Assembly (NCBI RefSeq): GCF_964019385.1
Contig: NC_088645.1
Coordinates: 13,197,769 to 13,261,768 of the forward strand
Length of the DNA: 64,000 nucleotides
Source of the DNA: Sycon ciliatum
Lineage: Eukaryota > Porifera > Calcarea > Leucosolenida > Sycettidae
Direction of reading: 5' to 3'
In this document: positions 1 through 10,878 of the stretch, piece by piece
How positions within the stretch are numbered: the first letter of the stretch is position 1
How the letters are laid out: every line of letters starts with the position of its first letter
Notes under the pieces: generated by a model
Told to the model about the DNA's origin: nothing
What the model saw: only the letters and a program-made list of their open reading frames with translations
Databases searched by the model: none
Program-made: the position numbers and the translations under genes

Positions 1-1391
1 TCTTGCAAACACAGAGCTTCAGGAGTCGTCCTGGCGTGAATTTGTCACCGAGAGATTTCGTTTTGACCCCAATGGCTGGCAGGAAAGAGCTCTATGCTAG
101 CACGAAGCTGGCCATTGTAAAGCTGAGTCAGAATGGTGAAAAATCTAGTCAGATTGCCAGGATTTTGGACCTGAACGAGCGTACGTAACGTAGAGTCATT
201 GCCAAACATCATGTCGATGGACGTGTTGAAAACTAGAAGTGTTCTGGCCGGCCCAGGGTGACCAGGGCCAGCTACGACCATCGTCTAAAGACAGTCCATA
301 TGGCAGATAGATTCAAAACCAGCCCGAAACTGAGAGCTGAGACGACCGAGCAGACGGATTGACGGGTGTCTGGACGAACGGTGCGTAGGAGGCTGCAGAA
401 CGCAGGACAGAAGGGCTGCATCGCAGTGAAAAAGCCTTTCATGTAGGCCAAAAATTTGAAAAAACGACTAAAGTTTGAGCAGGCCCACAGTAACTGGACA
501 GTGGCAGATTGGAGTCGTGTGCTGTGGACTGATGAGTCAAAATTCAACTTCCATGCCTCTGATGGAGTGAGGTTTGTTCGCAGGAAGCCTGGAGAACAAC
601 ACAGCCTGAATTGTTTGCGTGGTACTGTGAAGCATGGAGATGGAGATATCATGTATGGGGATGCATGTCGGCGACGCGCGTTGGACGGCTTTTCAAGGTC
701 AAGGGCATCATGGCAGCCAACCAATACAGCGGCATTTTGCAAAATGTCATGCTGCCGACCATGACTGACCTTTTTGCTGATGAACAGGCTATTTTTCAGC
801 AGGGCAATGACCCCAAACATACAGCCAAGGCAACCAAAGCATGGCGCGCGACGCAAGACTTGACGGTGATGGAGTGGCCACCACAGTCACCAGATTTGAA
901 TCCAATCGAGAATCTATGGGAAATGCTCAGCCAGCACCGCCAGGGCAGCAGGAGGGCAAAAAATGATGGTGAGCTCTTCACTGAGTGCTAGCAGGCATGA
1001 TATTCGATTTCACTGGATATCTGCCGCTGCCTCGTCGAATCGATGCCGCGCCACATGGCGGCTATGATCAAGAACAAAGGAGGCCCAGTAAATTGGTACA
1101 GGCTGACTCCAGAGAGACTGGCCTTAGTTTCTGTAGGGATTAGAACAGTTTAGATGAGAAATAGTTGACTCTACCCCGCGTATTGTAAATTGTGCAATAT
1201 TGGCCAAAAGTGATGTCCGGCCGCACATTGCCATACTTAGGGATAGGGACACAGAAAATATACTTTTGGGAAATATTTTTGAATATTATCCTCTAGACTT
1301 TGTATCTGCTCTACAAAATGACAGGTGTACAGCCATTTTGTTGAATATAACCGAGAAATCCACCTGCGGACAAGACTTTTGGCCACCACTG
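1..1391 (+). mobile_element. Tc1/mariner-type DNA transposon, 5' end outside window
   Basis: The segment holds a decayed Tc1 transposase followed by about 240 bp of 3' non-coding sequence that ends in an inverted-repeat terminus. The last bases, read on the minus strand, start CAGTGGTGGCCAAAAGTC, which is the usual look of a Tc1 end, and they abut a TA at 1392-1393, the expected target duplication. The 5' terminal repeat is not in the window, so element length and the partner repeat cannot be checked. The element cannot encode its own transposase. Confidence 0.85.
72..1153 (+). pseudogene. Tc1 transposase (DD34E), multiply disrupted
   Basis: Cut-and-paste transposase of the Tc1 family. The start MAGRKEL at 72 begins a paired helix-turn-helix region (IARILDLNERT). 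The frame then carries in-frame stops at 186, 234, 360 and 444, a one-base deletion near 651 (before the VWGCMSAT block), and a further stop at 989. The catalytic core is recognisable: TDESKF supplies the first Asp near 530, and SPDLNPIENLW supplies the Glu near 905. The second Asp, normally in QQDNDPKH, reads QQGNDPKH (GGC codon near 803), so the active site is broken independently of the frame damage. This is a dead copy. Family assignment is secure from the motif order; the subfamily is not determined. Confidence 0.9.
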
Positions 1392-1393
1392 TA

Positions 1394-1975
1394 TATGTAC
1401 ATGTATATTGTACAATGTACATATTCGATGTGTGCTGTCATCACACATACACACACACACAAACACACCACCACCACCACCACTAGCCCTTTCCCAAAGG
1501 TGCTCTTTTAATTCGCACTTAATGCTTTTCGCGTCCCTCAAAATAATTATGCTGAAACAGGCTCTTCTTTCAGTGAAAACAGGCAAAAAGTGCTCTTTTT
1601 TCAGTGAAGCATAGTCATGATACATGTTCAGATATGAACCCAAGCTGAGAAATGAATACGCCCTCTTCCATTTATGGGTCCACGAAAGACAAAACAGGAA
1701 GTAAAGTTCACAAAACCCACTTTTTACAGCATTGTGTACACCAGGTACAAGCTTCACCAACTTGTTGCCTCCCAAAAAAGCGGCGTGCCAAGGCCCATCG
1801 TCGGCATCGAGTTCTCGGAAACTGTGATCGCATGCATGAGCAAACAGATTTTAGCACTTTTTCAGCTAAAAGAGCTCAAAAAAGGCGATATTCACCAAAA
1901 AACGCGATAAAGGGCGAAAGAAACGGGCTTTTCCAAAAAGGGCCAAAAAGGGCCAAAAAAGGGCGAGCACCTTGG
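1394..1975. other. Intergenic, low complexity, no gene recognised
   Basis: The stretch contains a short CA/ACC run near 1444-1485 and otherwise unremarkable AT-rich sequence. Short open frames on both strands show no family motif, and I see no splice-framed exon. Confidence 0.5.
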
Positions 1976-3130
1976 GTAAGGCCCCGGTCACACATGCACT
2001 TTTTTTGAAAGCTTGCACCGCTTTTGCGGAGGCGGAAAGCGGAACTACCGCAGCACGATGCAGCGGTCACACATACATGTAGACTATACTGTGCTCCTCA
2101 ACGCTCCGCTTTGGCGGAGAGAATGCAAATGCAGCACGTCCTATGAAATTTTAGATGTTCTTGTCCGAGTTGAAGCGACCTTCGCTTGTACAAGTAGAGC
2201 TATCGTTGATCGCTGACAGGCTAGGCTGCTGAATGTCTCCTGTCAAGTACACTCGTGGATTTGGGGCGCATTCACTGCGGCCCAGTACAGGTGTATTTGA
2301 ATATTACTAGTTTTGGTTTACATCAATATCAAATTCAAATAGTTGTATAGCAGGGTGTCGTTGCCTCCTTCTCGTCGGAGTTGAAGCGACCTTCGCTTGT
2401 ACAAGTAGAGCTATCGTGGATCGCTGACAGGCTGCTGAATGTCTCCTGTCAAGTACACTCGTGGATTTGGGGCACATTCACTGCGGCCCAGCACGGGTGT
2501 ATTTGAATATTAGTTTAGTTTACATCAATATCAAATTCAAATTGTTTTATAGCAGGGTGTCGTTGCTTCCTCCATGATCGATCATCGACCCAGCGACTGC
2601 GTGGATGCCTGCAGTTGCAGTGAGGGTGTGGCAGAGTACTCTACTACTCCCTGGTTGCAGTCCTAGTGTTGCATACTCTGGTGGACGTATTGCTTGGAGA
2701 GAGAAGGAGAGAAGGAGAGAGTTCGAGATCGTCCACGATCGGGGCCAATGAGTTGGGAGACGGATTCCCTCACCAATTATCCACTCATAACGATGCAGTA
2801 TTGTTTGCGAGATCTCCAGAACGTACAGTTCATTGGCAAAGAAGAACAATATGAAAACTGAATACCAAACGGCAACCAAACAACACCAGAACTCAGTGCA
2901 GAAGTAGCACACCAAACTCCAAAGCCATCACCATGCAGGTTCCGCCAAAGCGGATCCGCGAAAGCGGAGGGTCCGCTCGCATTTTTTTGGCGTAGCGAAA
3001 TCCAAACTTTCCGCCAAAGCGTAACTTACGCCTCCGCCGTTGCCTCACGCCGTTGCTGAGGCAACGGCGGAAGCGTAAGTTACGCTTTGGCGGAACCGCC
3101 AAAAAAGTGCATGTGTGACCGGGGCCTTAC
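1976..3130. mobile_element. MITE-like element with 30 bp terminal inverted repeats
   Basis: The termini are inverted copies of one another over about 30 bp (starting GTAAGGCCCCGGTCACAC, continuing ATGCACTTTTTT). Sub-terminal sequence on both sides is rich in GCGGA and CCGCC words and partly palindromic. No transposase frame is present, so it is non-autonomous. The flanks show no clear target duplication, so the superfamily (hAT, Harbinger or other) is open. It ends about 60 bp before the next inverted-repeat element. Confidence 0.75.
2166..2573. repeat. Two tandem copies of a ~205 bp unit inside the MITE
   Basis: The unit beginning GAGTTGAAGCGACCTTCGC at 2166 is repeated from about 2377 with only scattered substitutions and small indels. 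Both copies end near a GCAGGGTGTCGTTGC string. The duplication lies wholly between the inverted termini. Confidence 0.8.
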
Positions 3131-3577
3131 CACCACCACCACCATCACCTGATCACCACCACCATTGACCATTAAATTTGAGCCGGCGCAAGCGAAAAGG
3201 GACCTTATCCTGCTGCACGTGATTTTGAGAAAACCGCACTTGAAGTGAATCAGCTGATTCTCAGCTGTCACGTTCGGATCGAACTTGAAACTGTTCGTTT
3301 TTTGGCAATACGCGACTTCTTTGGAGCTCAGTCATTCTTTCTATTGGAGAGCCAGTATCCTACAGCTCCTGTAGAAGAAAACCCTGGCTAAATCGACACA
3401 CATACCACCGATCGGCGATCAAAATCGATCGACCGTGACACGTCGACACCTAGTACCTCCGCTGAATAGAATCGCACGCGCGAGAGGAAAGACAAAAAGT
3501 TGCTTTCACAGTTTCAGTGCAGTTGTCTTGCCGTCTTCGCTTTCTGCTAAGTCCTTGGGTCGGCGTAGCTCTTCGCT

Positions 3578-4971
3578 ATGAGCCATCGTAAATGTTTCAC
3601 CGTGAACGAAGCGCTGAAATCTCTCCTGGAAGAGGATGAGGCTGAAGTTTTTGGTGATGAAGAGGAGTCGGACGCCAGTGATGTTTCGGTTCAATCTGAC
3701 GACGGCGACGATGATGGCGATGACGATGACGATGGTGAACACTTTCTTGAGCAGCGAGTGGATGTCGACGCAGCAGCAGAGCTGTATGTCGGAAAGGCAG
3801 AGCCCAAACCTCCGCAGGCTAGCTCCGCAGCAGCTTGTGCAGCGACCGTTGCGCGGGCAGAGGAGGATGACACTGTTCGTCAAAAAGAGAACTGCGGATG
3901 TTCAAAAAATTGCTTGCAGCAATTTGACCCAGCTGACATCGAGACGTCGATCCTGAACATGAGAGAAATGGAGTCGCACGAGAGTGAGCTGGTGGTCCTG
4001 GGCCTTTTTGAAGCTTTGAGTCATCCTGAAACAGTTTTTGAGAGTGGAGAGAAGCGCAAGAGGGAGCGTTTTACCTACAAATTCCAAGGACTGACTGTGT
4101 GGGTGCGTTCCGTCACGTGTACGCACTGTCTAGCAAGAGGCTGAAACGGTACAGAAGCCACCTGGAGAAGAATGGGCTTGTGCCACTAGTGCATGGCAAC
4201 ACAGGCAAACGGCCACACAATGCCCTGGAGTTTGCTGTTGTGAAGTACTGCGTGGAATACATCACTGGGCACGCGGAAGTGTTTGGAATTCCACATCCTG
4301 CGCCACTCCGTGGCAGAGACGACACGCCACCTATCTTCCTTCCAGCATCGCAAACGTACAAGTCCGTGCATGCAGACTTCTGCGACTGCTGCCACAAGGA
4401 GGGTAAGAAGTCTGTATCCTTGTCGACGTTCCGCTCCATCTGGCACCAGACATTACCGCATATTAAGTTCATGACGGCTCGCATGGATGTTTGCCCTGTG
4501 TGCGAGGACTTGCGGCGCAACGTGATGGCGGCTGGGAGTGAGGAGCAGAAGACGACCGCATGCACTCAGCTGACTGACCATGTTCATAGGGCCCAGAGGG
4601 AGAGAGAGAGCTACCGGCAGAGAACCACAGATGCTGCCGCTGAGCTTCAGCAAGTTTCAGCCATGTCTCCTGCTGATCGCCCGCCGTTAACAAAGTCCCA
4701 CTACACGTTTGACTTTGCTCAGAGCGTCAGCTTGCCGTGTACGGCAAGACAGGTAGGACCACTTTACTTCAAAGTGCCTCGGAAAGTCCACTTGTTTGGT
4801 GTATGTAATGAAGGCGTTGGCCAACAGGTGAACTGCATTATTGGCGAGGCAGAAACCATCGGTCCTGACGGCAAGAAGAGCCACAATCCGAACACTGTAA
4901 TTTCTTTGTTGCACGACTATTTTTCCACGTCTGTTGCTGATGAGTATGACTGCTACGTACATGCAGATAAT
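3578..4971 (+). pseudogene. Transposase-like protein, 5' part (acidic N-terminus, Cys/His region, first Asp block)
   Basis: The ATG at 3578 opens a frame with a very acidic low-complexity N-terminus, then NCGCSKNCLQQF and a conserved-looking helical region ending QGLTV. There the frame breaks at about 4097 in a GT repeat (two bases fewer than the frame needs) and resumes as GAFRHVYALSSKRL. It continues through Cys/His-rich blocks (HADFCDCCHKEG, VCPVCEDLRRN), a coiled region, YTFDFAQSVSLPC and FKVPRKVHLFGVC, to VHADN. I recall this arrangement from large uncharacterised invertebrate families resembling DUF7869; the Asp residues of FDFAQ and HADNC suggest an RNase H-like DDE nuclease, which is inference. 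The frame stops at 4971 because another element inserted there; it resumes at 6268. Confidence 0.65.
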
Positions 4972-6265
4972 AGACCCTTTGCACAATAACGGTCACGTGA
5001 TCCGAGACGGGCATCCTCTTCGATTTTTGTGCAGAGTATCAGTTGTTGAGCATGGTGGAACACTGTATTTTTCCATTTTGGAGATGGAGGAGAGAGTGTC
5101 GAGTGGTTTGCCATCGATGGCTGTGGAACCCGTGGACGAACTGTCAAATGAAGATCGGTTGTGTAAGGAACTGAACAGTTTTCTGCTGAATGAGGGTGCG
5201 TATCTGTCTGGAAAAAGAAGGAGTTGTTGGAGCGGTAAGTTTTCCGCATTCAGTGGATATTTCGGATTACTGTAGATTGAAATTTATTTTTATTTTCTCT
5301 ACCTTCTCTCCTCTGTCGATGTAGAGAACACTTCTCTATGCAGAACCCTGATGCTCCTAGAACTAAGAAGGGCACCACTTCCTCGAGTGTACCTTCATCA
5401 TGCCCAACATTTCATGCGTCCCAGTGGATGAGTGATGAACCTCTGTTTCCCAGAGTGAGTGCCACACCATGCTTGCTCGTCTCCAACGCAGGGGCAAGTC
5501 GCCGACGACAGTGAAGAGGGAGCTGATGGAGTAGTACTAGTGAACAAGCCCGTGGATAGTGTCCATGAGTTTTACTTTGGTGGCTATGTGCATAATGTGA
5601 AAGTCTGTCATATCGTGCACACAGCCACAGCTCGAACTCAGATGACTTTCTCCGCACACCTGAGCGATGAGGCCGCGTCTCTCTCCACTTCAACAACAGC
5701 AGCTCGAGCAGCGCCAGCAAGCAGTCGATCTTCCAATAGCGAAGACAGGGATGGGTCATGCCTTTTTCTCAAGCTCCAGAGTCTCTTGGCAGGGCGTTCC
5801 ATATCTTCGCAAAAGCAAGGATGAAAGTCGTCATGGACAAAGTGTTCCGAGCACAACACTGTAAACGATATCGCAGCACTGCGGCCCTCAGTACCCGGCC
5901 CTCTTCTCGCCAGATAGCCAGGATTCCAGAGTGTGGAATGCCAGCATCACCAGGGAACGCATGGAAAGACAAGTGGGTTCCTTAGACTAACGTTAGGGAT
6001 GACGGTTGCTGCAAACAAGAACCCAACAGTGGTCCTTGGAAAGCATTTCGGGACTTCTTCCTTCAGAACTAGAAAAACTTGAAAATGAAAAAAGGCTGGG
6101 GAGTACATACATGAACATCGCGTCGGGACCGTGAAAACACAGCCTGTCACAGGAAACTTGATCACGTCCTGCAGCAAAACCATGCATGCTGGTTGCATGC
6201 CAAGTGTGCAGCGCGTGCACAGCATGCCCCGTCTCGACCCCTCTCGCTTATTGCGCAAAGGGTCT
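4972..6265 (-). mobile_element. ISL2EU-like DNA transposon, AT target duplication
   Basis: The ends AGACCCTTTGCACAATAA (left) and the reverse complement of the right end (AGACCCTTTGCGCAATAA) match, with weaker similarity out to about 43 bp (both reach a GAGACGGG word). AT occurs at 4970-4971 and again at 6266-6267. Removing the element and one AT restores the host codons GAT AAT TGC. A 2 bp AT duplication plus a THAP-bearing frame inside fits ISL2EU-type elements; no YqaJ nuclease was recognised, so the class is inferred. Confidence 0.75.
5650..6031 (-). pseudogene. THAP-type zinc finger of the nested element, frameshifted
   Basis: A C2CH DNA-binding domain of the THAP type can be assembled from three frames. 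HCWVLVCSNRHP carries the first two Cys, SFHAFPGDAG and ILAIWREEG are the central FP and W blocks, and LCSEHFVHDDF carries the last Cys and His. At least two frame changes separate these blocks, so the protein is not made in this form. THAP domains in transposases bind the element's own ends. Downstream on the minus strand (5400-5650) the frame continues open but without a motif I recognise. Confidence 0.75.
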
Positions 6266-6267
6266 AT

Positions 6268-6408
6268 TGCGCAGGACAAAACAAAAATAAATGTCTGTTA
6301 TAGCTTACCCTGCATGGCGTTGCATTGTCAATTTGCACAGAAGTATAACATTGTCGTTTATGATAACCGGCCATACCAGATGCCTAGTCGACGGTATGTT
6401 TGGCTTGG
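6268..6408 (+). pseudogene. Transposase-like protein, middle part between two insertions
   Basis: Read directly after 4971, this piece completes the signature HADN-CAGQNKN. A one-base frame change in the A-rich stretch near 6285 then leads into AYPAWRCIVNLHRS, ITLSFMITGHTRC and LVDGMFGL. The GHT and following Asp are where a third catalytic residue would lie in such a nuclease (inference). The piece ends exactly at the TTAA that the second guest duplicated. Its fit with both flanks is the strongest evidence that the two guests inserted into a single continuous reading frame. Confidence 0.75.
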
Positions 6409-6667
6409 TTAAAGGGGAACTCCACGAAAAAATGAAACTTTGATAGCCTGTAGAGTTTCGGGCGCTGAGTCGAATGGTCTTGGTCCGAAGTCTCTACGAC
6501 GAAGCGTTCTTGAGATATTTCACTTTGAAATTGCAAAAACGGGGGCCGCGCCCTGACGTCATGCGGCCATTTGGTTACATCATCACGGGCTGCCTACGTC
6601 ATTGTGGCAAAGTCGTTTCTCTTCGCCAGTCTACAAGCACTAATTTTAGTTGGTATTTCAAGGGAAG

Positions 6668-8279
6668 ATGGGCGATTCCGAACAATCCTCTGTCCCCAGC
6701 AATGAAGGCAGCGATGCTGAGGCCAGTGAGGACGACCAACAGCCCACCGCCGCGTATGGTTGGGGCAGGGAGCCCAGATACTCTGCTGAGGAGCTGCCAT
6801 CGCGTGTAACAAATGTGGAGGAAGAAGATGCGTCAGCAGCTGCGTCCGACAGAAGACGAGTAGCTTGGCCACCAGAATCTCGATTCGTTTGGGACTCCGA
6901 CTGGTGCGAGCGTGGACAAAAGTGTATAGCCATGCCCAGCCCGCGGGAATGATTTTGCTGGTAGGATGCTGCCGTCGCTGTCGACAAGACGGCCCAAGGT
7001 TTCTTGCGTAGCGGACCTCGCAGATTACGAGATCGTATCCTTGCATTAGGCTGTGCTCATCACTGCTCTTCGAGGTTATCTCGACATGCAGAAGCCGCCA
7101 ATGCCAGTGACAGAAGAGTCTGACATTAGGTAAGCCTCAATTAGTTTGCCTTGACTTGTCTTGTGAGGATCGCGTATCAGCATGATACACTTATTCTTAT
7201 TTTTTGGGGGAAATTTATTGTTGTCAGGCGCACTACAGTAGGCGTCGCACAAGAAAGGCATTGTACTGGTAGTTATCACAAGTTTCATGCATGACACAAA
7301 CAAATTTCTCTTTGCTCCGAGTATGTCTTGACTTATCTTGTGAGGATCGATGCGCGTAATGTTTTGTGTGTAACTAATTATTGTTGTCAGGCATAGCACG
7401 AACAACGTTGTTCTGTACTATAGACCGTGCTATCACAAGTTTTCATGCATGACTCACATTTGTCTTTGTCATTTTCCCTTGGATTGGTACAAGATCTACA
7501 AAGTATGGTAGGCAGTGTTCTGTTGGTGAAGAGAGCACTGCACACAGTTTATGAGCACCATGGGTGCATTTGATCACACCCGAACCCATACTTTATCGTT
7601 TCAAGCGATAGACTTTGTCAATAAACTCGTTTTCTAGTATACCATGGCATGCAACGTACAAGCGTGGGGTCAAGAAAGCGTACACCAAAATAATGCACAA
7701 ATTCTGGCAGGAGAGTAAGAAATCTGTACTTTCTGACCAAGACATCTCTGTACTAGTAGGTAATCGAACGCGTCCTAATCAGTATTCATCCCCCAGATCA
7801 TTGGAATTCAATTTGAAATCAGCAATTATGGTAAATTCTACAAGACCCTCCATCTTTGTACCAGTGGACACTAAATTAGTATGGCGCGCGCACTGAAAGT
7901 GCAGGTAGGTACCGGTAGGTGCAATACAGCGCATATGTAGAGTAAATGAGTATTTGACTATAATAATTATTACGGTACAGCAATGTGGTATGTGTACAAG
8001 CACTCATCATACACATTCCATATGACATTCTGTGTTTGTGTAGATCTCTACGCTATGCGGCACACAGGCAGTACACACTATGTACACGGCAAATTGGGCA
8101 AGCACGTTCGTTGTCGTCTTCCAGCCTGCGTTGTGAATACCATCAGGCAAAGATATCCAAATCCTGCACCACCTCAGCCTTCTCAGGAGGCTTCCACCTG
8201 GAATTTGGCAGGGAAACACGCTTCTCCAAGGCAGGAACATGGAGGTTGCCATTTGCAACCGCTACCACCTCACACATGA
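6668..8279 (+). pseudogene. P2X7 C-terminal (ballast)-like protein carried by the Kolobok-like element
   Basis: The ATG at 6668 starts an acidic leader, then DSDWCERGQKCIAMPSPRE, the region where the Cys-rich core of P2X7 C-terminal-like proteins begins. The expected ECxCC block follows but is broken by TGA at 6950. In another frame come KVSCVADLADYEIV and AVLITALRGYLDMQ (one TAG between them), ending at a GTAAGC donor near 7132. The second exon starts after the TAG acceptor at about 8043 with SLRYAAHRQYT, shifts frame near 8085, and continues YVHGKLGKHVRC, LPACVVNTIRQRYP, the typical tail. This domain is widespread in invertebrate proteins without the channel; function of the carried copy is unknown. 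It is a pseudogene here. Confidence 0.7.
7150..7470. repeat. Imperfect tandem duplication (~170 bp) in the intron of the P2X7-like pseudogene
   Basis: The words CTTGTGAGGATCG, TTGTTGTCAGGC and ATCACAAGTTT.CATGCATGAC occur in the same order at 7155-7300 and 7335-7465. The intervening bases are diverged. No coding role is seen. Confidence 0.6.
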
Positions 8280-9721
8280 GCTTGTCAACATACTCATAGC
8301 TCTTTCTGTCGTATAATTTTCTATTTGGCCACAGTCTTCTTTATGCTTTGAGAACTGGACTTTATACCTTCTTTTCGCGGTCTTTTTGGTTGTGCTGTGG
8401 CGACGGTTGACATTGACGTCGTCAAGAGCTGCGAGATGTGCGTGTCCAATCATCCCCAGAATTGAGAAACGAATGCGTTTGAGAATGTAGTTTGGCATGA
8501 CACTGTGATATACCTGCATGGCAAAAAGAATGTGGAGAAAACACACTTGCTTAGACAATATACTGCTGTATGGGAAAATGGAAACTTCACCGTACAGGAC
8601 GACTCTTGTTCTCAATTGCATTGTTCGTTTCATTCCCTGTGTTGCCCATAAGAGACGGGAGCAAAAATGTTGCAGCAGATGTTTGTTGTCTTCTGGCGTG
8701 GAGTGGCGGCGTCATTAGATGTACACATAGTCATTTCACTAAGTATACCACTACTACAGCATATGTACTATCCTTAGGCTAGCGTGCGTGCGAGTGAGTT
8801 TGAGTATGTGGGTGCGTATGTGTGTGTGTTGTTGTGTTTGTGTGTGTGCACGCACACGCACGCGCGCGCATGTGGGTGATGGTGTGAGTGCATGTGTATA
8901 ATATGTGTAGTTCCCACTGTATTCCTTGCACAATAGGTCTTCACTTACTTCTCTTTCGCATACAACCAGAACCCATTCCTTGTTCGAAATTAGATTTTTT
9001 TTGGCCTGGTGATCCCGCAAGCGTGGAACTCGGAGTGTAATATATTTTTGTTTCACTTTACTTGCACTATTCCAAGGCTGTCCAGACTTCTAACAACTGC
9101 TCTGAGTGATATGGTATTCATGCAACCATGCCTAGAAGTAGGGTAGCTGTTATAAATAGAGACATATCCACGCAATCAACTTACACTGGTTCAGTTTGGC
9201 AGGATTGGTGAGACAGTTCGTCGTGCATGCTGCCTGCACATCGCAAGCAAACAGTTCTGTAACCTTCGTACTTGCTGGGGGTCTGTCTGTTTGCGTCCCA
9301 GTTGATGACAGATGTGCACAGTTTGAGTACTGGTATGGCAAAGTTACTGGGGTAATATCGTTCATCAGCTAGCTGCAGTCGGAGTTGATGGGGTGATGTA
9401 CTCTTCTGATCCTGATGGGACGTATCTCGCCCTGCTTTCTCAGTTGCAGCTTGTTGAGTTCGCTTTGCTGGAGGCTCACGGTTCGGAGGGCACTGGTACA
9501 CTGATGAGGGCTTTCCTGGACGGCGTACTCGTCAAAACTCAGCTCTCAAGTCCCTCTGGATCATAAATGCAGCGAGCAAACATAGCTCGTGCTGCGAAAA
9601 TAGGCTTGAAATTTTCACGACGCATTGCAACATCTCGGCGCTTTGCCAGGTCTCCATCCTTTGGGAATTTGAGAAAACTAACCCCAGGAGGATGATGTGA
9701 TACTGGCACAATCAACAACAC
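8143..9721 (-). pseudogene. THAP-domain transposase of the Kolobok-like element, decayed
   Basis: The N-terminal THAP region on the minus strand reads GVSFLKFPKDGDLAKRRD and AMRRENFKP (9700-9600). A linker with CAHLSSTGTQTD follows near 9310. The C-terminal region has LKRIRFSILGMIGHAHLAAL, DVNVNRRHS and RYKVQFSKHKE (8520-8330), and the last block ends RWKPPEKAEVVQDLDIFA with TGA at 8143. These blocks lie in different frames with stops between them. The last 130 bp overlap the tail of the P2X7-like ORF on the opposite strand, so the two genes are convergent and interlocked. The order of motifs matches THAP transposases of the TTAA class; the catalytic centre between 9000 and 8600 was not recognised. 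Confidence 0.65.
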
Positions 9722-9986
9722 AACAATTTGGCATTGCAGCGGCTCAGGCGACTTGGCAAACTACTTTCTGAAGTGACTTTCGTCCTGAAGAAAGTGAGAT
9801 TCAAAATCCAAGTATTTTCGCACATTGCCACAATGACGTCACACATACATTGGTATGGGGCGTGGCTAAAATTGAAATATCTCAAGAACGCTTTCTCGTA
9901 GAGACTTCGGACCAAGACCATTCGACTCAGCGCCCGAAACTCTACAGGCTATCAAATTTTCATTTTTTCGTGGAGTTCCCCTTTAA

Positions 9987-10401
9987 GAAGAAATGCCGTC
10001 GCTCTGACGTGTTCAGCATGCAGCAGTTAGCAGATGTGGTTGACTCCAGCGCTACCTCCAACATCCATCGACGGATCCCTGGCAATGTGACCTGGTTTGA
10101 GTGGGATACGTACCTCGCCCGGCTCTTCAAAAAAGTCCCCAACATCAGCCAGCAGCATCATTTCCGGTTCTCATCCGACGAACCTGGATCAGTGGCAGTG
10201 ATGGAGCTTGTGGATGGGATGGAAACCAAGGTGCAGCTGTTGAAGACCACACCTGAGCAGGTGAGGGCAGCAGGCCTTCCCCAAGTGTTTCCCCCAGCAG
10301 GTCTGTCACAAGAACGCCAGAAGTACCTGTTCAAGGATATCCGGCCGTTTGTGGCAGACCCTTACAAGGATGAGCTATGTCCGCCTGTGCCGGAGGAATG
10401 A
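9987..10401 (+). pseudogene. Transposase-like protein, C-terminal part
   Basis: Joined after 6408 plus the single TTAA, the frame reads GLV-KKKCRRSDVFS and continues without a stop to TGA at 10399. It includes VTWFEWDTYLARLFKKVPN, a HHFRFSSDEPG block and a final PAGLSQERQKYLFKDIRPF segment. The arrangement matches the C-terminal region that I associate with the same HADNC family. No intron is needed. This part on its own is intact, so the gene was disabled by the guests and two small indels rather than by general decay. Confidence 0.75.
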
Positions 10402-10878
10402 CAAACTTGCGTCATGCAACACACGTTTTGAGCCTGATAATTGCTAGAGTCTGGTGCTGTGTCAAAGCTACATGCCTCAGAACATTATATTATTCTTGTT
10501 GTTAGATCTAAAATGCGGCATGCCTGCGTGGTACGGAAGGACGTGATGGCCCATCAGACGTCACGCTTGGCACTATAAATTCCATCACAGTGAAACTTAT
10601 GCCGACTGCCCAGTAGTGTGTGTATACTGTATCCTCCAGCCCTTCTGCTGGTGACTCGAAGGCTTCTGTAAGGCTTCTATGGCCAAATTATTGCAATTTA
10701 CGCATTTCAAAGATTATTCGTGAATATGTGCGATGTTTTGGTGAAAACAGTGTTGATTTAAACGTCCGTACCTTTGCTATATGTTGATGGATTTTCATTC
10801 GGTTTTTTACCTGATTCATACGTTCTCTGGCTACAACTTTACAAGAATCCGCTGCTAACTCAAAATGCCCAAAAAAAC
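10402..10878. other. 3' non-coding part of the outer transposon
   Basis: This is the region between the transposase-like stop codon and the right terminal repeat. It is AT-rich without recognised ORF, as expected for transposon 3' flank. Confidence 0.5.

Larger units (their letters stand above)
6413..9982. mobile_element. Kolobok-like DNA transposon, TTAA target duplication, ~112 bp TIRs
   Basis: The ends start AGGGGAACTCCACGAAAAAA on both sides and are inverted copies for about 112 bp with few mismatches (6413-6525 and 9870-9982). TTAA flanks both ends (6409-6412, 9983-9986), and removing element plus one TTAA restores the host reading frame. TTAA with an AGGGG terminus and a THAP transposase inside fits the Kolobok superfamily. 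The element holds two convergent coding regions: a P2X7-C-terminal-like ORF on + and the transposase on -. Confidence 0.82.

Noticed and set aside
9960-10145. Minus-strand frame over the transposase-like C-terminus
   Set aside because: Opposite the well-supported + strand reading, without its own motif.
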